Assembly: GCA_018433675.1 (NCBI GenBank)
Contig: JAHDQS010000033.1
Coordinates: forward strand, 86,007 to 150,006
DNA: 64,000 nucleotides
Direction of reading: 5' to 3'
Source of the DNA: Clostridia bacterium
GTDB lineage: Bacteria > Bacillota > Peptococcia > DRI-13 > SM3-B62
Shown here: piece after piece, positions 18,141-28,180 of the stretch
How the letters are laid out: every line of letters begins with the position of its first letter
Numbering within the stretch: position 1 is the first letter of the stretch
Notes under the pieces: generated by a model
The model's database searches: none
Told to the model about the DNA's origin: nothing
What the model saw: only the letters and a program-made list of their open reading frames with translations
Made by a program: the position numbers and the translations under genes

Positions 18141-18707
18141 TCAATTCAATTCAAAAATATTATAACTCTGCTCCGGCAAAAAGTCACAACTGTTAACGAG
18201 GGTGTAACCGGTATTTTTCATCGTCCTAAGAATAACTTCTTCCTCTACGTAATGCCCCCACAGGGTAATGAAGTTTAACCCAGTACGTCCTTTGTATTCA
18301 ATTATTGCAACTTTCCCCTTGGGTCTTAAATATCTTTTCATATTTTCAAAATAACATGTTCTATCTTCTATATGATGGAGGACATTTCTCAAAAATATCA
18401 AATCGCAGCTTTGATCCGGTAAATTTAATCCGATGCCGTCGACTTTAACAAGCTCGATATTTGTTATTTGCTTTTTGTGAATATATTCTCCTACATAAGC
18501 CAAATATTTTTCATTAATATCCACCGCATACACTTTACCGTCTTGACCAACCATCTCGGCAAAACGCATCGTAAAGCAGCCGCCGCCACACCCAATATCC
18601 GCAATAACTGCTCCTTTTGAAATTGGAAGTTTCTTAAACATCTCATCAATCTTAAATTTTTGCCTATTTGCCCTTTTGTTTAACATCTCTGCTCTGTTAA
18701 AAATCAT
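18141..18707 (-). CDS. class I SAM-dependent methyltransferase
   Basis: A 188-residue class I methyltransferase of the Methyltransf_11/25 kind. Motif I is VIADIGCGGGCFTMRFAE (about residues 34-51), the acidic end of strand 2 is VYAVDINEKYL, and motif IV is CDLIFLRNVLHHIEDR. The overall style (loop LHHIED, then KRYLRPKGKVAIIEYKG) recalls ubiquinone/arsenite-type methyltransferases, but there is no Cys set typical of ArsM. The substrate is unknown. It is the last gene before the folate cluster and has its own start region. Confidence 0.8.
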   Translation of the reverse strand: MIFNRAEMLNKRANRQKFKIDEMFKKLPISKGAVIADIGCGGGCFTMRFAEMVGQDGKVYAVDINEKYLAYVGEYIHKKQITNIELVKVDGIGLNLPDQSCDLIFLRNVLHHIEDRTCYFENMKRYLRPKGKVAIIEYKGRTGLNFITLWGHYVEEEVILRTMKNTGYTLVNSCDFLPEQSYNIFELN

Positions 18708-18756
18708 TAACAGTCACTCGCCTTTTTCCGGATTATTTTCGTACCTACTTAGACCA

Positions 18757-19383
18757 TTATAACAAAGATTCTTCTACCCTGTGATAAATTCTATCTGCTA
18801 TGGGTACCGCCTCAAGCAATATTGCTTCCCCCTTTGCCTTATACTCTGCAACAAAAGAGCCATCCTTAATACTGCCCAGGTTGATCAAGACATTCAACCA
18901 GGCACCCTGCAGGGCACTTTTTAAGACTAAAGCGCCGACACCCAAATCACTAACGGCATTGGAATTTGACCTGCCAAGAGATTTTTCTAAGAGTCTCAAA
19001 GCCTCAACTGATTTTTCCATCATGGAAAAAGGCACCTTCGTAGCAAATTTCAAAGCTTCCTGCAAGGCCTCCTTCCTCAAAGCCTTCTCTTCTTCGCTTG
19101 TCTTGGGCAGGGCAAAAACAGCCGCTACTTTATTAAAAGCCTCGGTATCACGATCGATCAATTCCGTAAATTCGTTGGCTATTACTGTAGACTCCTCAAG
19201 AATTTCTTTCATTATCTCTTCGTGATCCTGGTACTTTTCCTTGCCCACAGTAAGATTAGCTACCATACAGCCCAGAGCAGTGCCCACAGCCCCGCACAAG
19301 GCGGCGGCTGAACCTCCTCCGGGGGCTGGTTTTTTTGAAGCCATTATTTCAATAAATTTATCAACCTGCATTTCGCTTAGCAT
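18757..19383 (-). CDS. fchA: formiminotetrahydrofolate cyclodeaminase
   Basis: Converts 5-formimino-THF to 5,10-methenyl-THF plus ammonia. The protein (208 residues) is the stand-alone FTCD_C-type domain: MASKKPAPGGGSAAALCGAVG near the N-terminus is the family signature, followed by the all-helical bundle. It follows fhs by 13 bp in the minus-strand operon and takes the product of FtcD. GGAGG precedes the ATG by 9 bases. Together these genes drain the formimino group of histidine or urocanate into the folate pool. Confidence 0.93.
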   Translation of the reverse strand: MLSEMQVDKFIEIMASKKPAPGGGSAAALCGAVGTALGCMVANLTVGKEKYQDHEEIMKEILEESTVIANEFTELIDRDTEAFNKVAAVFALPKTSEEEKALRKEALQEALKFATKVPFSMMEKSVEALRLLEKSLGRSNSNAVSDLGVGALVLKSALQGAWLNVLINLGSIKDGSFVAEYKAKGEAILLEAVPIADRIYHRVEESLL

Positions 19384-19396
19384 CTTTTTATTCCTC

Positions 19397-21067
19397 CTAA
19401 AAAAGTCCGGTTATGATCCCTTCTTCATTAACATCAATTTTTTCAGCGGCGGGAACCTTGGGTAAACCGGGTAATGTCATAATGTTTCCGGTAATAGCCA
19501 CCACAAATCCTGCCCCTGCCGATAACCTGACCTGCCTGACAGTAAGTTCAAACCCTTTTGGCGCTCCCAGTAATTTGGCATCGTCAGAAAAAGAGTACTG
19601 CGTCTTAGCCAGACAGACCGGTAATTCCTTATAACCTAAGGCTTCATACTCCGCAATGGCTTTTTCAGCCTCTTTGGCAAAAACAACCGAGGCTGCCCCG
19701 TATACATCCCGGGCTATTATACCAATCTTTTCCTTAATACTCAATGACAACGGATAGACGTATTTGAAATCGTTTTTCTGTTCCGTCAGCCTAAGGACAT
19801 TCTCCGCTAACATCAGTCCGCCTTCTCCTCCTTGGGTAAAGACCTCGGAAATTGCTGCCGGCACCTTCATTTTCTTACAACTGTCGAAAACAAGTTCCAA
19901 TTCCTTCTTTGTATCGGTAGGAAAACGGTTAATAGCCACCACAACGGGCAATCCATACACCTTGGTAATATTGTAAAGGTGTTTTTCAAGGTTTTCTTTC
20001 CCTTTCTCCAAAGAGACCAAATCTTCTTTTCCCAAATCCTCTTTGGCACATCCTCCATGATGCTTCAAGGCCCGTATGCTAGCCACCAGCACCACGGCAG
20101 CCGGCTTGATTCCTGCCAACCTGCATTTAATATCTATGAATTTCTCGGCACCTAAATCAGCGCCAAAACCGGCTTCCGTCACTACATAGTCGGCAAGCTT
20201 CATAGCCAGCTTAGTGGCAATAACACTATTACAGCCATGAGCAATGTTGGCAAAAGGACCGCCATGGATGAAGGCCGGTGTTTGCTCTAAGGTTTGTACC
20301 AGGTTAGGATTAAAGGCTTCCTTCAAAAGGGCGGTAAGCGCTCCCTGAGCGTTGAGCTCCCCGGCCGTTACCGGTTTCCCTTGATAAGTGTAAGCCACTA
20401 CCACCCTGGCCAGGCGTTCTTTTAAGTCCTTTAAATCCTGGGCCAGACAAAACACCGCCATGATTTCAGAGGCTACGGTGATATCAAATCCATCTTCCCT
20501 AGGCACTCCATTGGTTTTGCCTCCCAATCCGTCCACTAAGGCTCTCAGCTGCCTGTCGTTCATATCCAAAGCCCGGCGCCAAGTAATTCTCCTGGGGTCG
20601 ATATTCAGCACATTACCCTGGTAAATGTGATTATCCAGCATAGCAGCCAAAAGGTTATTGGCGGCACCAACAGCATGCAAATCCCCGGTAAAATGAAGGT
20701 TTATATCCTCCATGGGCACTACTTGGGCGTATCCCCCGCCTGCCGCTCCTCCTTTAATACCAAAAACGGGCCCTAATGAGGGCTCTCTTAACGCAATAAT
20801 CGTTTTCTTTCCCAGACGGTTCAAGGCATCTCCCAAACCCACTGTGGTGGTTGTTTTCCCTTCTCCTGCGGGAGTAGGAGTGATCGCTGTAACCAAAATG
20901 ACCTTAGCATCTTTTTTATCCTGTCTTTCCTTATACAGCCTGTGGTCTATTTTAGCCTTGTATTTACCATAGTACTCTACATCTTTCTCTTGAATCTCCA
21001 ATCTTGCGGCTACTTCCCCAATAGGTATCTTTTTTGCCTCTTGAGCTATTTGAATATCACTTTTCAT
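19397..21067 (-). CDS. fhs: formate-tetrahydrofolate ligase
   Basis: Interconverts formate, THF and ATP with 10-formyl-THF. The 556-residue protein has the P-loop [21 protein letters not shown] (about residues 62-82), [23 protein letters not shown] and the conserved [19 protein letters not shown]. In this operon it can run toward formate with ATP gain, after formimino-THF is turned into methenyl- and formyl-THF. This is the classic energy-yielding end of clostridial histidine or purine fermentation. A methyl group delivered to THF by the neighbouring corrinoid enzymes would enter the same pool. Confidence 0.96.
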   Translation of the reverse strand: MKSDIQIAQEAKKIPIGEVAARLEIQEKDVEYYGKYKAKIDHRLYKERQDKKDAKVILVTAITPTPAGEGKTTTTVGLGDALNRLGKKTIIALREPSLGPVFGIKGGAAGGGYAQVVPMEDINLHFTGDLHAVGAANNLLAAMLDNHIYQGNVLNIDPRRITWRRALDMNDRQLRALVDGLGGKTNGVPREDGFDITVASEIMAVFCLAQDLKDLKERLARVVVAYTYQGKPVTAGELNAQGALTALLKEAFNPNLVQTLEQTPAFIHGGPFANIAHGCNSVIATKLAMKLADYVVTEAGFGADLGAEKFIDIKCRLAGIKPAAVVLVASIRALKHHGGCAKEDLGKEDLVSLEKGKENLEKHLYNITKVYGLPVVVAINRFPTDTKKELELVFDSCKKMKVPAAISEVFTQGGEGGLMLAENVLRLTEQKNDFKYVYPLSLSIKEKIGIIARDVYGAASVVFAKEAEKAIAEYEALGYKELPVCLAKTQYSFSDDAKLLGAPKGFELTVRQVRLSAGAGFVVAITGNIMTLPGLPKVPAAEKIDVNEEGIITGLF

Positions 21068-21108
21068 AATCTCTCTCCTACCGTATTTATGTTTTTTCTT
21101 ACCCTGCT

Positions 21109-22371
21109 TTAATTGGAAACAACAACTTTCCCCTTTTTGATGACGGTTTTCACCTGATTAATACCGTAATGATAAAAAATATAGTCCAGATCCGGAGCAT
21201 CCCAAATGATGATATCAGCTTGTTTTTCGTTTTCGATACTGCCAATAAACCAGTTCCTGTTAAGTGCCGCCGCCGCATTTAAGGTAACTGCCGTCAATAC
21301 CTCCTCCGGCGTCATCCGATATTTCAAGCATGCCAGATTCATGGGCAGCTGTAAGGATAGATTAGGACTGGAACCCGGGTTGAAATCGCTTGCCACAGCA
21401 ACGGGGACACCCAGCTCAATCATCTTTTTTGCCCGGGCGTAGCTCTCGTTAAGGTAGAAAGAAGTAGCCGGCAGCAGCACCGCTATTGTACCTGCCTTTG
21501 CCATGGCTTCCAGCCCTTCGTCCGTGGCCTTGATCAAATGGTCCGCCGAAATGGCTTCTACTTCTGCGGCCAGGGCAGCTCCTCCCAGAGGGGTAATTTC
21601 ATCAGCATGGATTTTGGGAACAAGACCGTATCTTTTCCCTTCCTCCAGAATTGTACGTGATTCCTCCAAATCAAACACACTGTCTTCGCAAAAGACATCA
21701 CAGAATTCTGCCAGTTTGTACTCCTTTACCTGCGGCAGCATTTCTTCGCAAATAAGCTTTATGTATTCCTTTTTATTGCCTTTATATTCTTGCGGTACGG
21801 CATGAGCCCCCAGAAAAGTGCTGACCAAGTCGACAGGATGTCTTTTTAATTGCAATTCCCTTACTGCTTTCATCTGCTTTATTTCACTGTCTGTATCCAG
21901 CCCATATCCGCTTTTTGCTTCACAGGTGGTCGTTCCGTGCCTAAGCATCTTATCAAGAATCCCTTCGGCCTTCTTTAGCAACTCTTCGTAGGAAGCAAGG
22001 CGAGTGCTTTGCACTGTACTCAAGATTCCCCCACCCCGGCGCAGTATCTCCAGATAGCTTACTCCTCTTAGCTTCTGGGCTAACTCCTTTTGCCGCCAGC
22101 CTCCAAACACAAGATGGGTATGAGCATCTACCAAACCGGGGGTAACAAGTTTGCCTCCGGCATCTACTATCTCTGTCTTTTCGTCCGTCTCGACATCGGC
22201 AAGCTCATTTTTCGTGCCCACCGCACTTATTATGCCGTCTGTTACGGCTATAAAAGCATCATACAAAACGGTCGGCTTTCCCTGCTCCTCACCTTTTTTC
22301 GCCTGATTTCCTGTGGGAGTGACCAGCATCCCAATATTTTTGATTACTACATCCGCCTTTTTTTTCATCAT
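21109..22371 (-). CDS. hutI: imidazolonepropionase
   Basis: Hydrolyses 4-imidazolone-5-propionate to N-formimino-L-glutamate. The 420 residues have the amidohydrolase metal motif [13 protein letters not shown] (about residue 82), the HutI-specific [34 protein letters not shown], and [14 protein letters not shown] with further metal ligands, then [11 protein letters not shown] near the C-terminus. The start is placed at ATG 22371, just after GAGGTG; the GTG at 22377 is inside that ribosome binding site. It works between urocanase and FtcD. Confidence 0.95.
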   Translation of the reverse strand: MMKKKADVVIKNIGMLVTPTGNQAKKGEEQGKPTVLYDAFIAVTDGIISAVGTKNELADVETDEKTEIVDAGGKLVTPGLVDAHTHLVFGGWRQKELAQKLRGVSYLEILRRGGGILSTVQSTRLASYEELLKKAEGILDKMLRHGTTTCEAKSGYGLDTDSEIKQMKAVRELQLKRHPVDLVSTFLGAHAVPQEYKGNKKEYIKLICEEMLPQVKEYKLAEFCDVFCEDSVFDLEESRTILEEGKRYGLVPKIHADEITPLGGAALAAEVEAISADHLIKATDEGLEAMAKAGTIAVLLPATSFYLNESYARAKKMIELGVPVAVASDFNPGSSPNLSLQLPMNLACLKYRMTPEEVLTAVTLNAAAALNRNWFIGSIENEKQADIIIWDAPDLDYIFYHYGINQVKTVIKKGKVVVSN

Positions 22372-22423
22372 CTTCACCTCGTTACCTTCACCTTGTTACT
22401 GATTCAAATCTACCCGCAAAGGG

Positions 22424-23326
22424 CTACCCCTGCATTAAATGTTTTTCCAGCACCTGCTTTTCGTTGTCAAATCCTTCCATTTGCAGGTAGTATTTAGCCG
22501 TATCAACCAGAGCATCCACCGGTGTTAACCCTATGATCTCGCTGCCGAGCACACCCACTCCGTATCTTTGGGCCTCTATTTTAACGAGTTCAAAGACCCG
22601 ATAAAGAGGTGTCCTTTGATAGTTGGTCATGTTGATAGAGACCTGGGCGATATTTTTATCCTCCAGCATTACCCCGATCGACTTGACAAAACTCAATCCT
22701 CCGCCTGATTCCCTGATGATTTTAGCGATGTTATTGGCTATGGTGATATCCGAGGTATTGAGGTTAATGTTATAGGCGACGAGAGGCATCCGGGCACCTA
22801 CCGCTACAACACCGGCTGTCGGATGTATTTTTGTTCCGCCAAAATCCGGTTCCCAACCGGGCGTCTTGAGTTTCTCGGGCATACCTTCAAATTGCCCCCT
22901 CCGCACTGCTGCCAGATTTCTTCTTTCCGGTTTAGCAGCTGATTCTTCATAAAGATATACGGGTATACCCAACTCTTTACTTACTCTTTCCGCCACCTCT
23001 TTGGATAGTTCTACACATTCCTCCATTGTCACTCCCTTGACAGGTACAAAGGGAATAACATCCGTCGCACCCATCCGGGGATGCTCGCCCTGATGTTTTG
23101 TCATATCTATGGTTTCTTTCGCTTGCTTGGCCGAAAGAAAAGCCGCTTCTTTGACCCCCTCAGGTGTACCAACGAAGGTAAAGACACTTCTGTTATGACT
23201 TTTATCAGAGGAATAATCCAGGAGTACAACACCGGGTACTCCTTTAATAACTTCTCTTAGTCCCTCTATTACTTCTTTTCTTTGTCCTTCACTAAAATTA
23301 GGAATACATTCTACTAGTTTTGACAT
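22424..23326 (-). CDS. ftcD: glutamate formiminotransferase
   Basis: Transfers the formimino group of N-formiminoglutamate to THF, giving glutamate. The 300-residue length corresponds to the transferase half only (FTCD_N plus FTCD domains), since the cyclodeaminase is encoded separately by fchA. Signature stretches: the N-terminal VECIPNFSEGQRKEV, HNRSVFTFVGTPEGV, and HPRMGATDVIPFVPV, where the catalytic His region lies. It sits 24 bp downstream of the LarA-like gene in the same run of minus-strand genes. Confidence 0.94.
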   Translation of the reverse strand: MSKLVECIPNFSEGQRKEVIEGLREVIKGVPGVVLLDYSSDKSHNRSVFTFVGTPEGVKEAAFLSAKQAKETIDMTKHQGEHPRMGATDVIPFVPVKGVTMEECVELSKEVAERVSKELGIPVYLYEESAAKPERRNLAAVRRGQFEGMPEKLKTPGWEPDFGGTKIHPTAGVVAVGARMPLVAYNINLNTSDITIANNIAKIIRESGGGLSFVKSIGVMLEDKNIAQVSINMTNYQRTPLYRVFELVKIEAQRYGVGVLGSEIIGLTPVDALVDTAKYYLQMEGFDNEKQVLEKHLMQG

Positions 23327-23350
23327 TATTCACTTTCACCTCTTTGTTTT

Positions 23351-24646
23351 CTATCGCATTACCGGCAGGCAATCGCCTCCCCTGGGAAGTACACCTACCC
23401 TTCCATTAGGAACCCGCTTTAAGACTTCATCAAGCGCACCTTGTAACGTTTCGGATTTTGCAAACCCTAATATATCTATTTCCTCTTGGGTAAGTCCGTC
23501 GGTGATAATTAATACCTTTTTCACCTTCTCCCTCACCCTTATCCCCTGTATAGCAATGTCTGCAGCTACCAAATCTGCCTCTTCATCACTAAAAGGTGTT
23601 TTCTCTGCCAAAGCCAAGGCCTCAGTCAGAGATAGTCTGGCCCAATCCTTGAGCTTAGGGTGATTATGCTCCATTCCCTCATAGCAGGGTGCAGCAAAGA
23701 TTATATATCCACCTTTCTTTACAGCAAAATATGCCGCTATCAACCCTTTATCGGCTTGCCAGTAGTCAATATCACAGGGACAAGAACTCACCACTACTAT
23801 ATCGGCAAGCTCCGGGATCTTAACCCCATAAACCTCCCTTGACACCCTGGCTCCCTCTCGATGTGCTCTGATGAAATCTCCGGTAAATATATCCACAACT
23901 TCATCCTCCGGGTTCATGACCACATTGATGATAAATTTAAGACCAACTTTTTTTGCCACCATCTCTATCCCTTGTCGACAAGGATTTTCCACATTACCAA
24001 GGGGTATTTCATCTAATAATGCCCCCATGATATGCGTTGCAGAAGTTGTTGTTGCGTAGCAGATACCGGGCTGGACTATCTTAGCGCCTCCGGAAAAACC
24101 AGCATCGGAATGGGGAATAATATTCCCTAGTCCGATGATATAGTCTGCCTCAAGAGCCTTTTTGTTCACCTGTATAGGAATATCCCTTCCGCCGGCCCTT
24201 ATTACGCCCAAATCCCTCATGGCGCTTTTATCTGTATAATCGTGCTGGAATATCCTTACTTTTTGATAAATATCTGCCCCTATTTTATCGATTACTTCCT
24301 CTTCACTCATGGCCCGATGAGTACCGGGGGCTATTAATATCTCTATTTTCGCTGTTGGGATTCCCGCTTCACCCAAATATCCAAGCAATATCGGTAATAT
24401 CCTTTTTACCGGCGTATTTCTGGTGTTGTCCTCAACTATTATTAATATCCTCGCCTTGCCCAGTACTTCTTCCTTTAGAGACCTACACCCTATGGGGTGA
24501 TCCAACTTTTCGCCGAGTGTTTTTTCGAAATCACACAATGGCTTTCTCGTTTGCATTTTCCCTTCAAAGATAAAGTTATTTTGAGGCATGTACGCTTCTA
24601 ACTGTTTTTTCCCATAAGGTATCTCTATTTTTACCCTTTCTGTCAT
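23351..24646 (-). CDS. LarA-like nickel-pincer hydroxyacid racemase/epimerase family (DUF2088)
   Basis: A 431-residue LarA-family protein. Lactate racemase motifs are visible: LIAPGTHRAMSEEEV (first active-site His) and NIIPHSDAGFSGGAKIVQPGI, shortened here to PHSDAGFSGGAK, with the His and the Lys that bears the nickel-pincer cofactor. LarA homologues racemise or epimerise diverse 2-hydroxyacids, so lactate is not assured. The cofactor-making genes larB, larC and larE are not in the window. Its place between ftcD and aconitase-X genes points to a hydroxyacid intermediate in this catabolic island (inference). Confidence 0.78.
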   Translation of the reverse strand: MTERVKIEIPYGKKQLEAYMPQNNFIFEGKMQTRKPLCDFEKTLGEKLDHPIGCRSLKEEVLGKARILIIVEDNTRNTPVKRILPILLGYLGEAGIPTAKIEILIAPGTHRAMSEEEVIDKIGADIYQKVRIFQHDYTDKSAMRDLGVIRAGGRDIPIQVNKKALEADYIIGLGNIIPHSDAGFSGGAKIVQPGICYATTTSATHIMGALLDEIPLGNVENPCRQGIEMVAKKVGLKFIINVVMNPEDEVVDIFTGDFIRAHREGARVSREVYGVKIPELADIVVVSSCPCDIDYWQADKGLIAAYFAVKKGGYIIFAAPCYEGMEHNHPKLKDWARLSLTEALALAEKTPFSDEEADLVAADIAIQGIRVREKVKKVLIITDGLTQEEIDILGFAKSETLQGALDEVLKRVPNGRVGVLPRGGDCLPVMR

Positions 24647-24652
24647 GATGCT

Positions 24653-25069
24653 TTACACCCTTTTTTTCAGAACGATCTTACCCGCATCGGCATCAAGCGA
24701 TATTACATCCCCGTCTTTAACCGTTTCATAGAACTCTTCGTCAACACGATCGACCATTGGTGTTTCCATAATAATAGCAGTAGCCACCAAGACCGTTTCC
24801 GGGTATTTAATAATCATGGCTTTAGGTGAATTGTTATTCTTTGCAAGTTGATACATTCCGTCCGCCTGAACGACGGAGCTTCCTTTGCCGCTGGGGAAGA
24901 CTAAAATTTTACCGGCTACACTTTTCCCCTCCAGGGAATGACCCTTTTCTATAACAATACCGGTTTTGGGGTCAATGAGATAAAACATGATATCATCCTG
25001 TGAAATCAACACTTCACCTTCCGTTGCTCCCTCGGAAATCTTGTGACACTTAAATGTTTTCTCGCTCAT
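24653..25069 (-). CDS. aconitase X small (swivel) subunit, DUF126
   Basis: A 138-residue DUF126 protein, the swivelling beta-barrel domain of aconitase X. The family marker FPSGKGSSVVQADGMY is present around residue 56, and GDVISLDADAGKIVL forms the last strands. It overlaps the large subunit gene by 4 bp (ATGA), so the two make one enzyme. Characterised AcnX enzymes dehydrate cis-3-hydroxyproline or phosphomevalonate, but most are unassigned. Confidence 0.88.
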   Translation of the reverse strand: MSEKTFKCHKISEGATEGEVLISQDDIMFYLIDPKTGIVIEKGHSLEGKSVAGKILVFPSGKGSSVVQADGMYQLAKNNNSPKAMIIKYPETVLVATAIIMETPMVDRVDEEFYETVKDGDVISLDADAGKIVLKKRV

Positions 25070-26271
25070 TCTACCTCCCCCTTCAAAGCTGCTTCAACAC
25101 ACGTCCTCAAGTCTCTGATTACAAAGCTTAGTCCTCTGCGTTTCGGGTAGTACGCACACTTCGGCGACTCCGTGACGCCCAGTTTGCCTTTCAAATGGTG
25201 CCAACAAGGTTGGTCCGGACAAGTGTCCTCTACGATATGCCCTCCCGCATTATTAATAACCTCCAATAGTCCCATGCGCTCAGCCAGCTCTTTGGTGTAA
25301 CTGGATGTCAATATCCACATCTCCGACTTTAGCTTTTTTCCTGCCAGTATTTTTGCTATCTCCTGCACTTGGCTTATGGTAAAATGCGGACAACCAAACA
25401 TAGCAAAATCTATCTTTCTTGCGCCCTCTTCGGATATTTCCTGCAAGATACCTTGTAAATCCTCATCAGTTATAGTCACTCTTCTTTTGGGCTCTTTTCC
25501 GCCAAAGGCTGCTTCTAAGGTCTGGGCTTCGGGTGTCACTCCTACAATGTGATAAAGGCCGTACGCCCCCGAGGTATTTAACTGCGCACCCAGATTCATG
25601 TGCGCTTCCGGTGTGACATATTTCGGCAACCCTGTAAATACCGGTACTCCGTTGCCAATTTTCTTGCCCATATACCCCAGCAATTGATATTCAAAATCAC
25701 TTTTCATCTCAGCCTGAACCTCAACAAGAATATCCCCTTGACGGTTTTCGTCCGTCAATAAGCCGTATTCCGGAACCAACCCCGTTATCGCGGCACACAA
25801 GGCGCTTTGCGCTGATTCTCTATTGCTCCTGGCCCCCCAGACCGAATTAACGTACGGTGTAGCGCTTGACTCGGAAAAAGCCACAATCTCTCCAAATCGC
25901 GGAATGTTTCCTCCCAAGTACGGGGTGCAACTATACGTAAGTACTGCTCCCAAAGCCTTATAGGCCTCGTGGGTTCTTTGCATTAATGAAGCATCCTCTT
26001 CAGATATTGTCGTCACCTTTTGAAAGTACGATAAACAGAAGCCGGGATTCACTGTTGGCGGGATCTTACATTTTGCTCCCGCCTTTAATAACTTTTCTGC
26101 AAACCAAAGATCCGCATCCTGATTACTCAACGCAACGTGAGCCCTTGTAATGGGAACCAGGCGTTCGGCTCCAAATGACTCTCCTACAGCAATTTGAATT
26201 TTCAAGGCCGTGGCCGTACCCTCGCTGTATTTTCCGCCAAGCATCTCTTCTTGCTGTTTAGTTAGCTTCAT
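25066..26271 (-). CDS. aconitase X catalytic large subunit, DUF521
   Basis: A 401-residue DUF521 protein, the catalytic part of aconitase X. Recognisable segments are MLGGKYSEGTATALKIQIAV at the N-terminus, ITRAHVALSNQDADLWFAEK, TCSPY in VLTYSCTPYLGGNIPRFGEI, GARSNRESAQSALCAAITG, and the C-terminal EDTCPDQPCW. Several Cys residues could ligate the iron-sulfur or metal centre described for the family. The enzyme class removes water from a hydroxyacid. With a LarA-like racemase downstream and a 2-hydroxyacid dehydrogenase upstream, it probably acts on a hydroxylated carboxylate made in this pathway; the substrate is unknown. Confidence 0.88.
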   Translation of the reverse strand: MKLTKQQEEMLGGKYSEGTATALKIQIAVGESFGAERLVPITRAHVALSNQDADLWFAEKLLKAGAKCKIPPTVNPGFCLSYFQKVTTISEEDASLMQRTHEAYKALGAVLTYSCTPYLGGNIPRFGEIVAFSESSATPYVNSVWGARSNRESAQSALCAAITGLVPEYGLLTDENRQGDILVEVQAEMKSDFEYQLLGYMGKKIGNGVPVFTGLPKYVTPEAHMNLGAQLNTSGAYGLYHIVGVTPEAQTLEAAFGGKEPKRRVTITDEDLQGILQEISEEGARKIDFAMFGCPHFTISQVQEIAKILAGKKLKSEMWILTSSYTKELAERMGLLEVINNAGGHIVEDTCPDQPCWHHLKGKLGVTESPKCAYYPKRRGLSFVIRDLRTCVEAALKGEVE

Positions 26272-26305
26272 GAACTTACCTCCTCGTCTTCACTTGGACT
26301 CCACT

Positions 26306-27247
26306 TTAATTAACAACATTTATCGGTCTTTTATGAAGATACCTGATTACGTTCTCAATACAGACATCCGTCTTTTTTTCAATGGCCTCTCTGGTATTAA
26401 ACCCAATATGCGGCGTGGCAACCACATTGTCCAGTTTCAGCAAATTCTTACCGCTCTCTTGAGAGAAATCAATATCATCCAAGCCGGCACCGTAAATCCT
26501 GCCTCTCTCAAGTACCTCATACAACGAATCCTGCTCAATTATACCTGCACGGGCGGTGTTGATAATAATTGTCGAATCCTTCATTAAGGCTATCTCCCTG
26601 CCTGTAATCAGCTCATTGGTTGCTTTGTTTAAAGGCAAATGTATGGTAGCTATATCGCAATCCCTAAGTACCTCATTTAGTTCAAGATATTTAAACCCCA
26701 GCTTATTAACCAACTCATCTTTTGGATAACGATCACTTCCTATCAGCTTCATGCCAAAGCACCGGGCGATATTTGCAACCCTTGCCCCTATTGCTCCGGT
26801 TCCAATAACTCCTAAAGTCTTACCCTTAAGCTCCAACCCCTGATAGGGATTCCAATTTATATCCGGCTTCTTCCTCATATCCTTGTCGGCACGGGTAATT
26901 TTCCTAATTACAGATAGCATCAGACCTATGGCTAGTTCTGCTACGGCGTTTTCTGCATAACCGGGAACATTCGAAACGACAATTCCGTTTTGTGTGGCAG
27001 CATTAACATTTATATTGTCATAACCCGTGGCCCACAAGGATATAAACCTTAGATTAGGCAGTTTCTTCAAAACCTGCTCGGTAATTTCCGTCCATCCGCA
27101 CAAGATTATTTCAGCCTCACCGGCCCTTGATACGACTTCTTCCGTGTCAGACGGTACCCCTGAGCATACCCTCAGATCGCCATATTCTCTTAAACTTTCG
27201 AGTTGTCTGCCATTAATTTCTATGTCATCTAAGATAACTATGTTCAT
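26306..27247 (-). CDS. D-isomer-specific 2-hydroxyacid dehydrogenase
   Basis: A 313-residue NAD-dependent dehydrogenase of the D-2-hydroxyacid family. The Rossmann motif is LGVIGTGAIGARVANIARCFG (here shortened: GTGAIGARVA, about residue 148). The catalytic triad Arg, Glu and His can be placed in NTARAGIIEQDSL, the LDDIDFSQE region and ATPHIGFNTREA. It lies 35 bp upstream of the AcnX pair. A second, different member is at 56938-57909. Substrate specificity within the family (glycerate, phosphoglycerate, hydroxyisocaproate and so on) is not readable. Confidence 0.85.
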   Translation of the reverse strand: MNIVILDDIEINGRQLESLREYGDLRVCSGVPSDTEEVVSRAGEAEIILCGWTEITEQVLKKLPNLRFISLWATGYDNINVNAATQNGIVVSNVPGYAENAVAELAIGLMLSVIRKITRADKDMRKKPDINWNPYQGLELKGKTLGVIGTGAIGARVANIARCFGMKLIGSDRYPKDELVNKLGFKYLELNEVLRDCDIATIHLPLNKATNELITGREIALMKDSTIIINTARAGIIEQDSLYEVLERGRIYGAGLDDIDFSQESGKNLLKLDNVVATPHIGFNTREAIEKKTDVCIENVIRYLHKRPINVVN

Positions 27248-27279
27248 TTTTAAGCCCCCACATATTAAATTAGTTGACT

Positions 27280-28176
27280 TTATAGAACGTCCCTCTTCAC
27301 TTTCTCCAAATTTACATTCCTGAATTCCATGATGATAATGCCAATTATTATCAGCAAACCGCCAAAGTACTGTATGATTTCTATTTGTTCATCCAAAAAT
27401 ATTTTTGCCATGATAGCAGCCATTACCGGTTCCGTTGTACAAATAATACTGGCACGACTGGGCTCAATATATTTGAAAGAACGGGTAAACAAACTATATC
27501 CCAACATCGTTGGGAAAATCGCCAACGCCAAAATCCCTCCAAAAGAGTACCAGCTTAAAGAAACATTTACGATAGCTGCCGGGTCTTTTAAAAACAGAAA
27601 GAGTGCCCCAATACCAAAACCATAAAATACAACCGTCAGCGAATTGTACTTGTTTGTTAAAATTTTACCCAAAATGCTGTAGCAGGCCATGGATAATCCG
27701 GCCGTAAGACCACAACAAATACCAATAAAATTATATTTAATGAAAGAAGTATTATAAATTTGTATCACCAGCAATAATCCTAAAAAGGTAAGCACTAACG
27801 CCGAAACCTTGTTTAGTGTGATTTTTTCTTTAAATACAATAGCCGATATTATAACCACCAGAGCCGGATACGTGTACAACAAAACAACGGAAACCGTTCC
27901 ACTGATCCATTTAAAAGCGTACAAGTAGCTTGCATAATTGACGGCAACAGTCAATCCATAGAACAAAAGCAAAAGAAAATCACCGGCTTTGACAATTAGT
28001 AACGACCTGTCGTAAATAAGCAAAAAACCGCCCATCATAACAAATGCCATTATAGCTCTAATAAAAACAATCGCTAAAGGGTCTATACCTTCTTTTAAGA
28101 GCAATTTGCCAATCACTACTATGGAAGCCAGCAAAAATGCCGCCAGTGTAGCATAGATATGTCCCTTAAATTTCAC
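27280..28176 (-). CDS. EamA/DMT-family transporter
   Basis: A 298-residue integral membrane protein with about ten hydrophobic segments in two repeats, typical of EamA (drug/metabolite) transporters. The paired signatures are GLTVAVNYASYLYAFKWIS in repeat 1, where the small residues line the helix, and IEPSRASIICTTEPVMAAI in repeat 2. It begins 5 bp after the stop of the neighbouring methyltransferase gene, so it belongs to the same operon. It may export a product or import a substrate of the island; the sequence does not say which. Confidence 0.85.
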   Translation of the reverse strand: MKFKGHIYATLAAFLLASIVVIGKLLLKEGIDPLAIVFIRAIMAFVMMGGFLLIYDRSLLIVKAGDFLLLLFYGLTVAVNYASYLYAFKWISGTVSVVLLYTYPALVVIISAIVFKEKITLNKVSALVLTFLGLLLVIQIYNTSFIKYNFIGICCGLTAGLSMACYSILGKILTNKYNSLTVVFYGFGIGALFLFLKDPAAIVNVSLSWYSFGGILALAIFPTMLGYSLFTRSFKYIEPSRASIICTTEPVMAAIMAKIFLDEQIEIIQYFGGLLIIIGIIIMEFRNVNLEKVKRDVL

Positions 28177-28180
28177 CCTG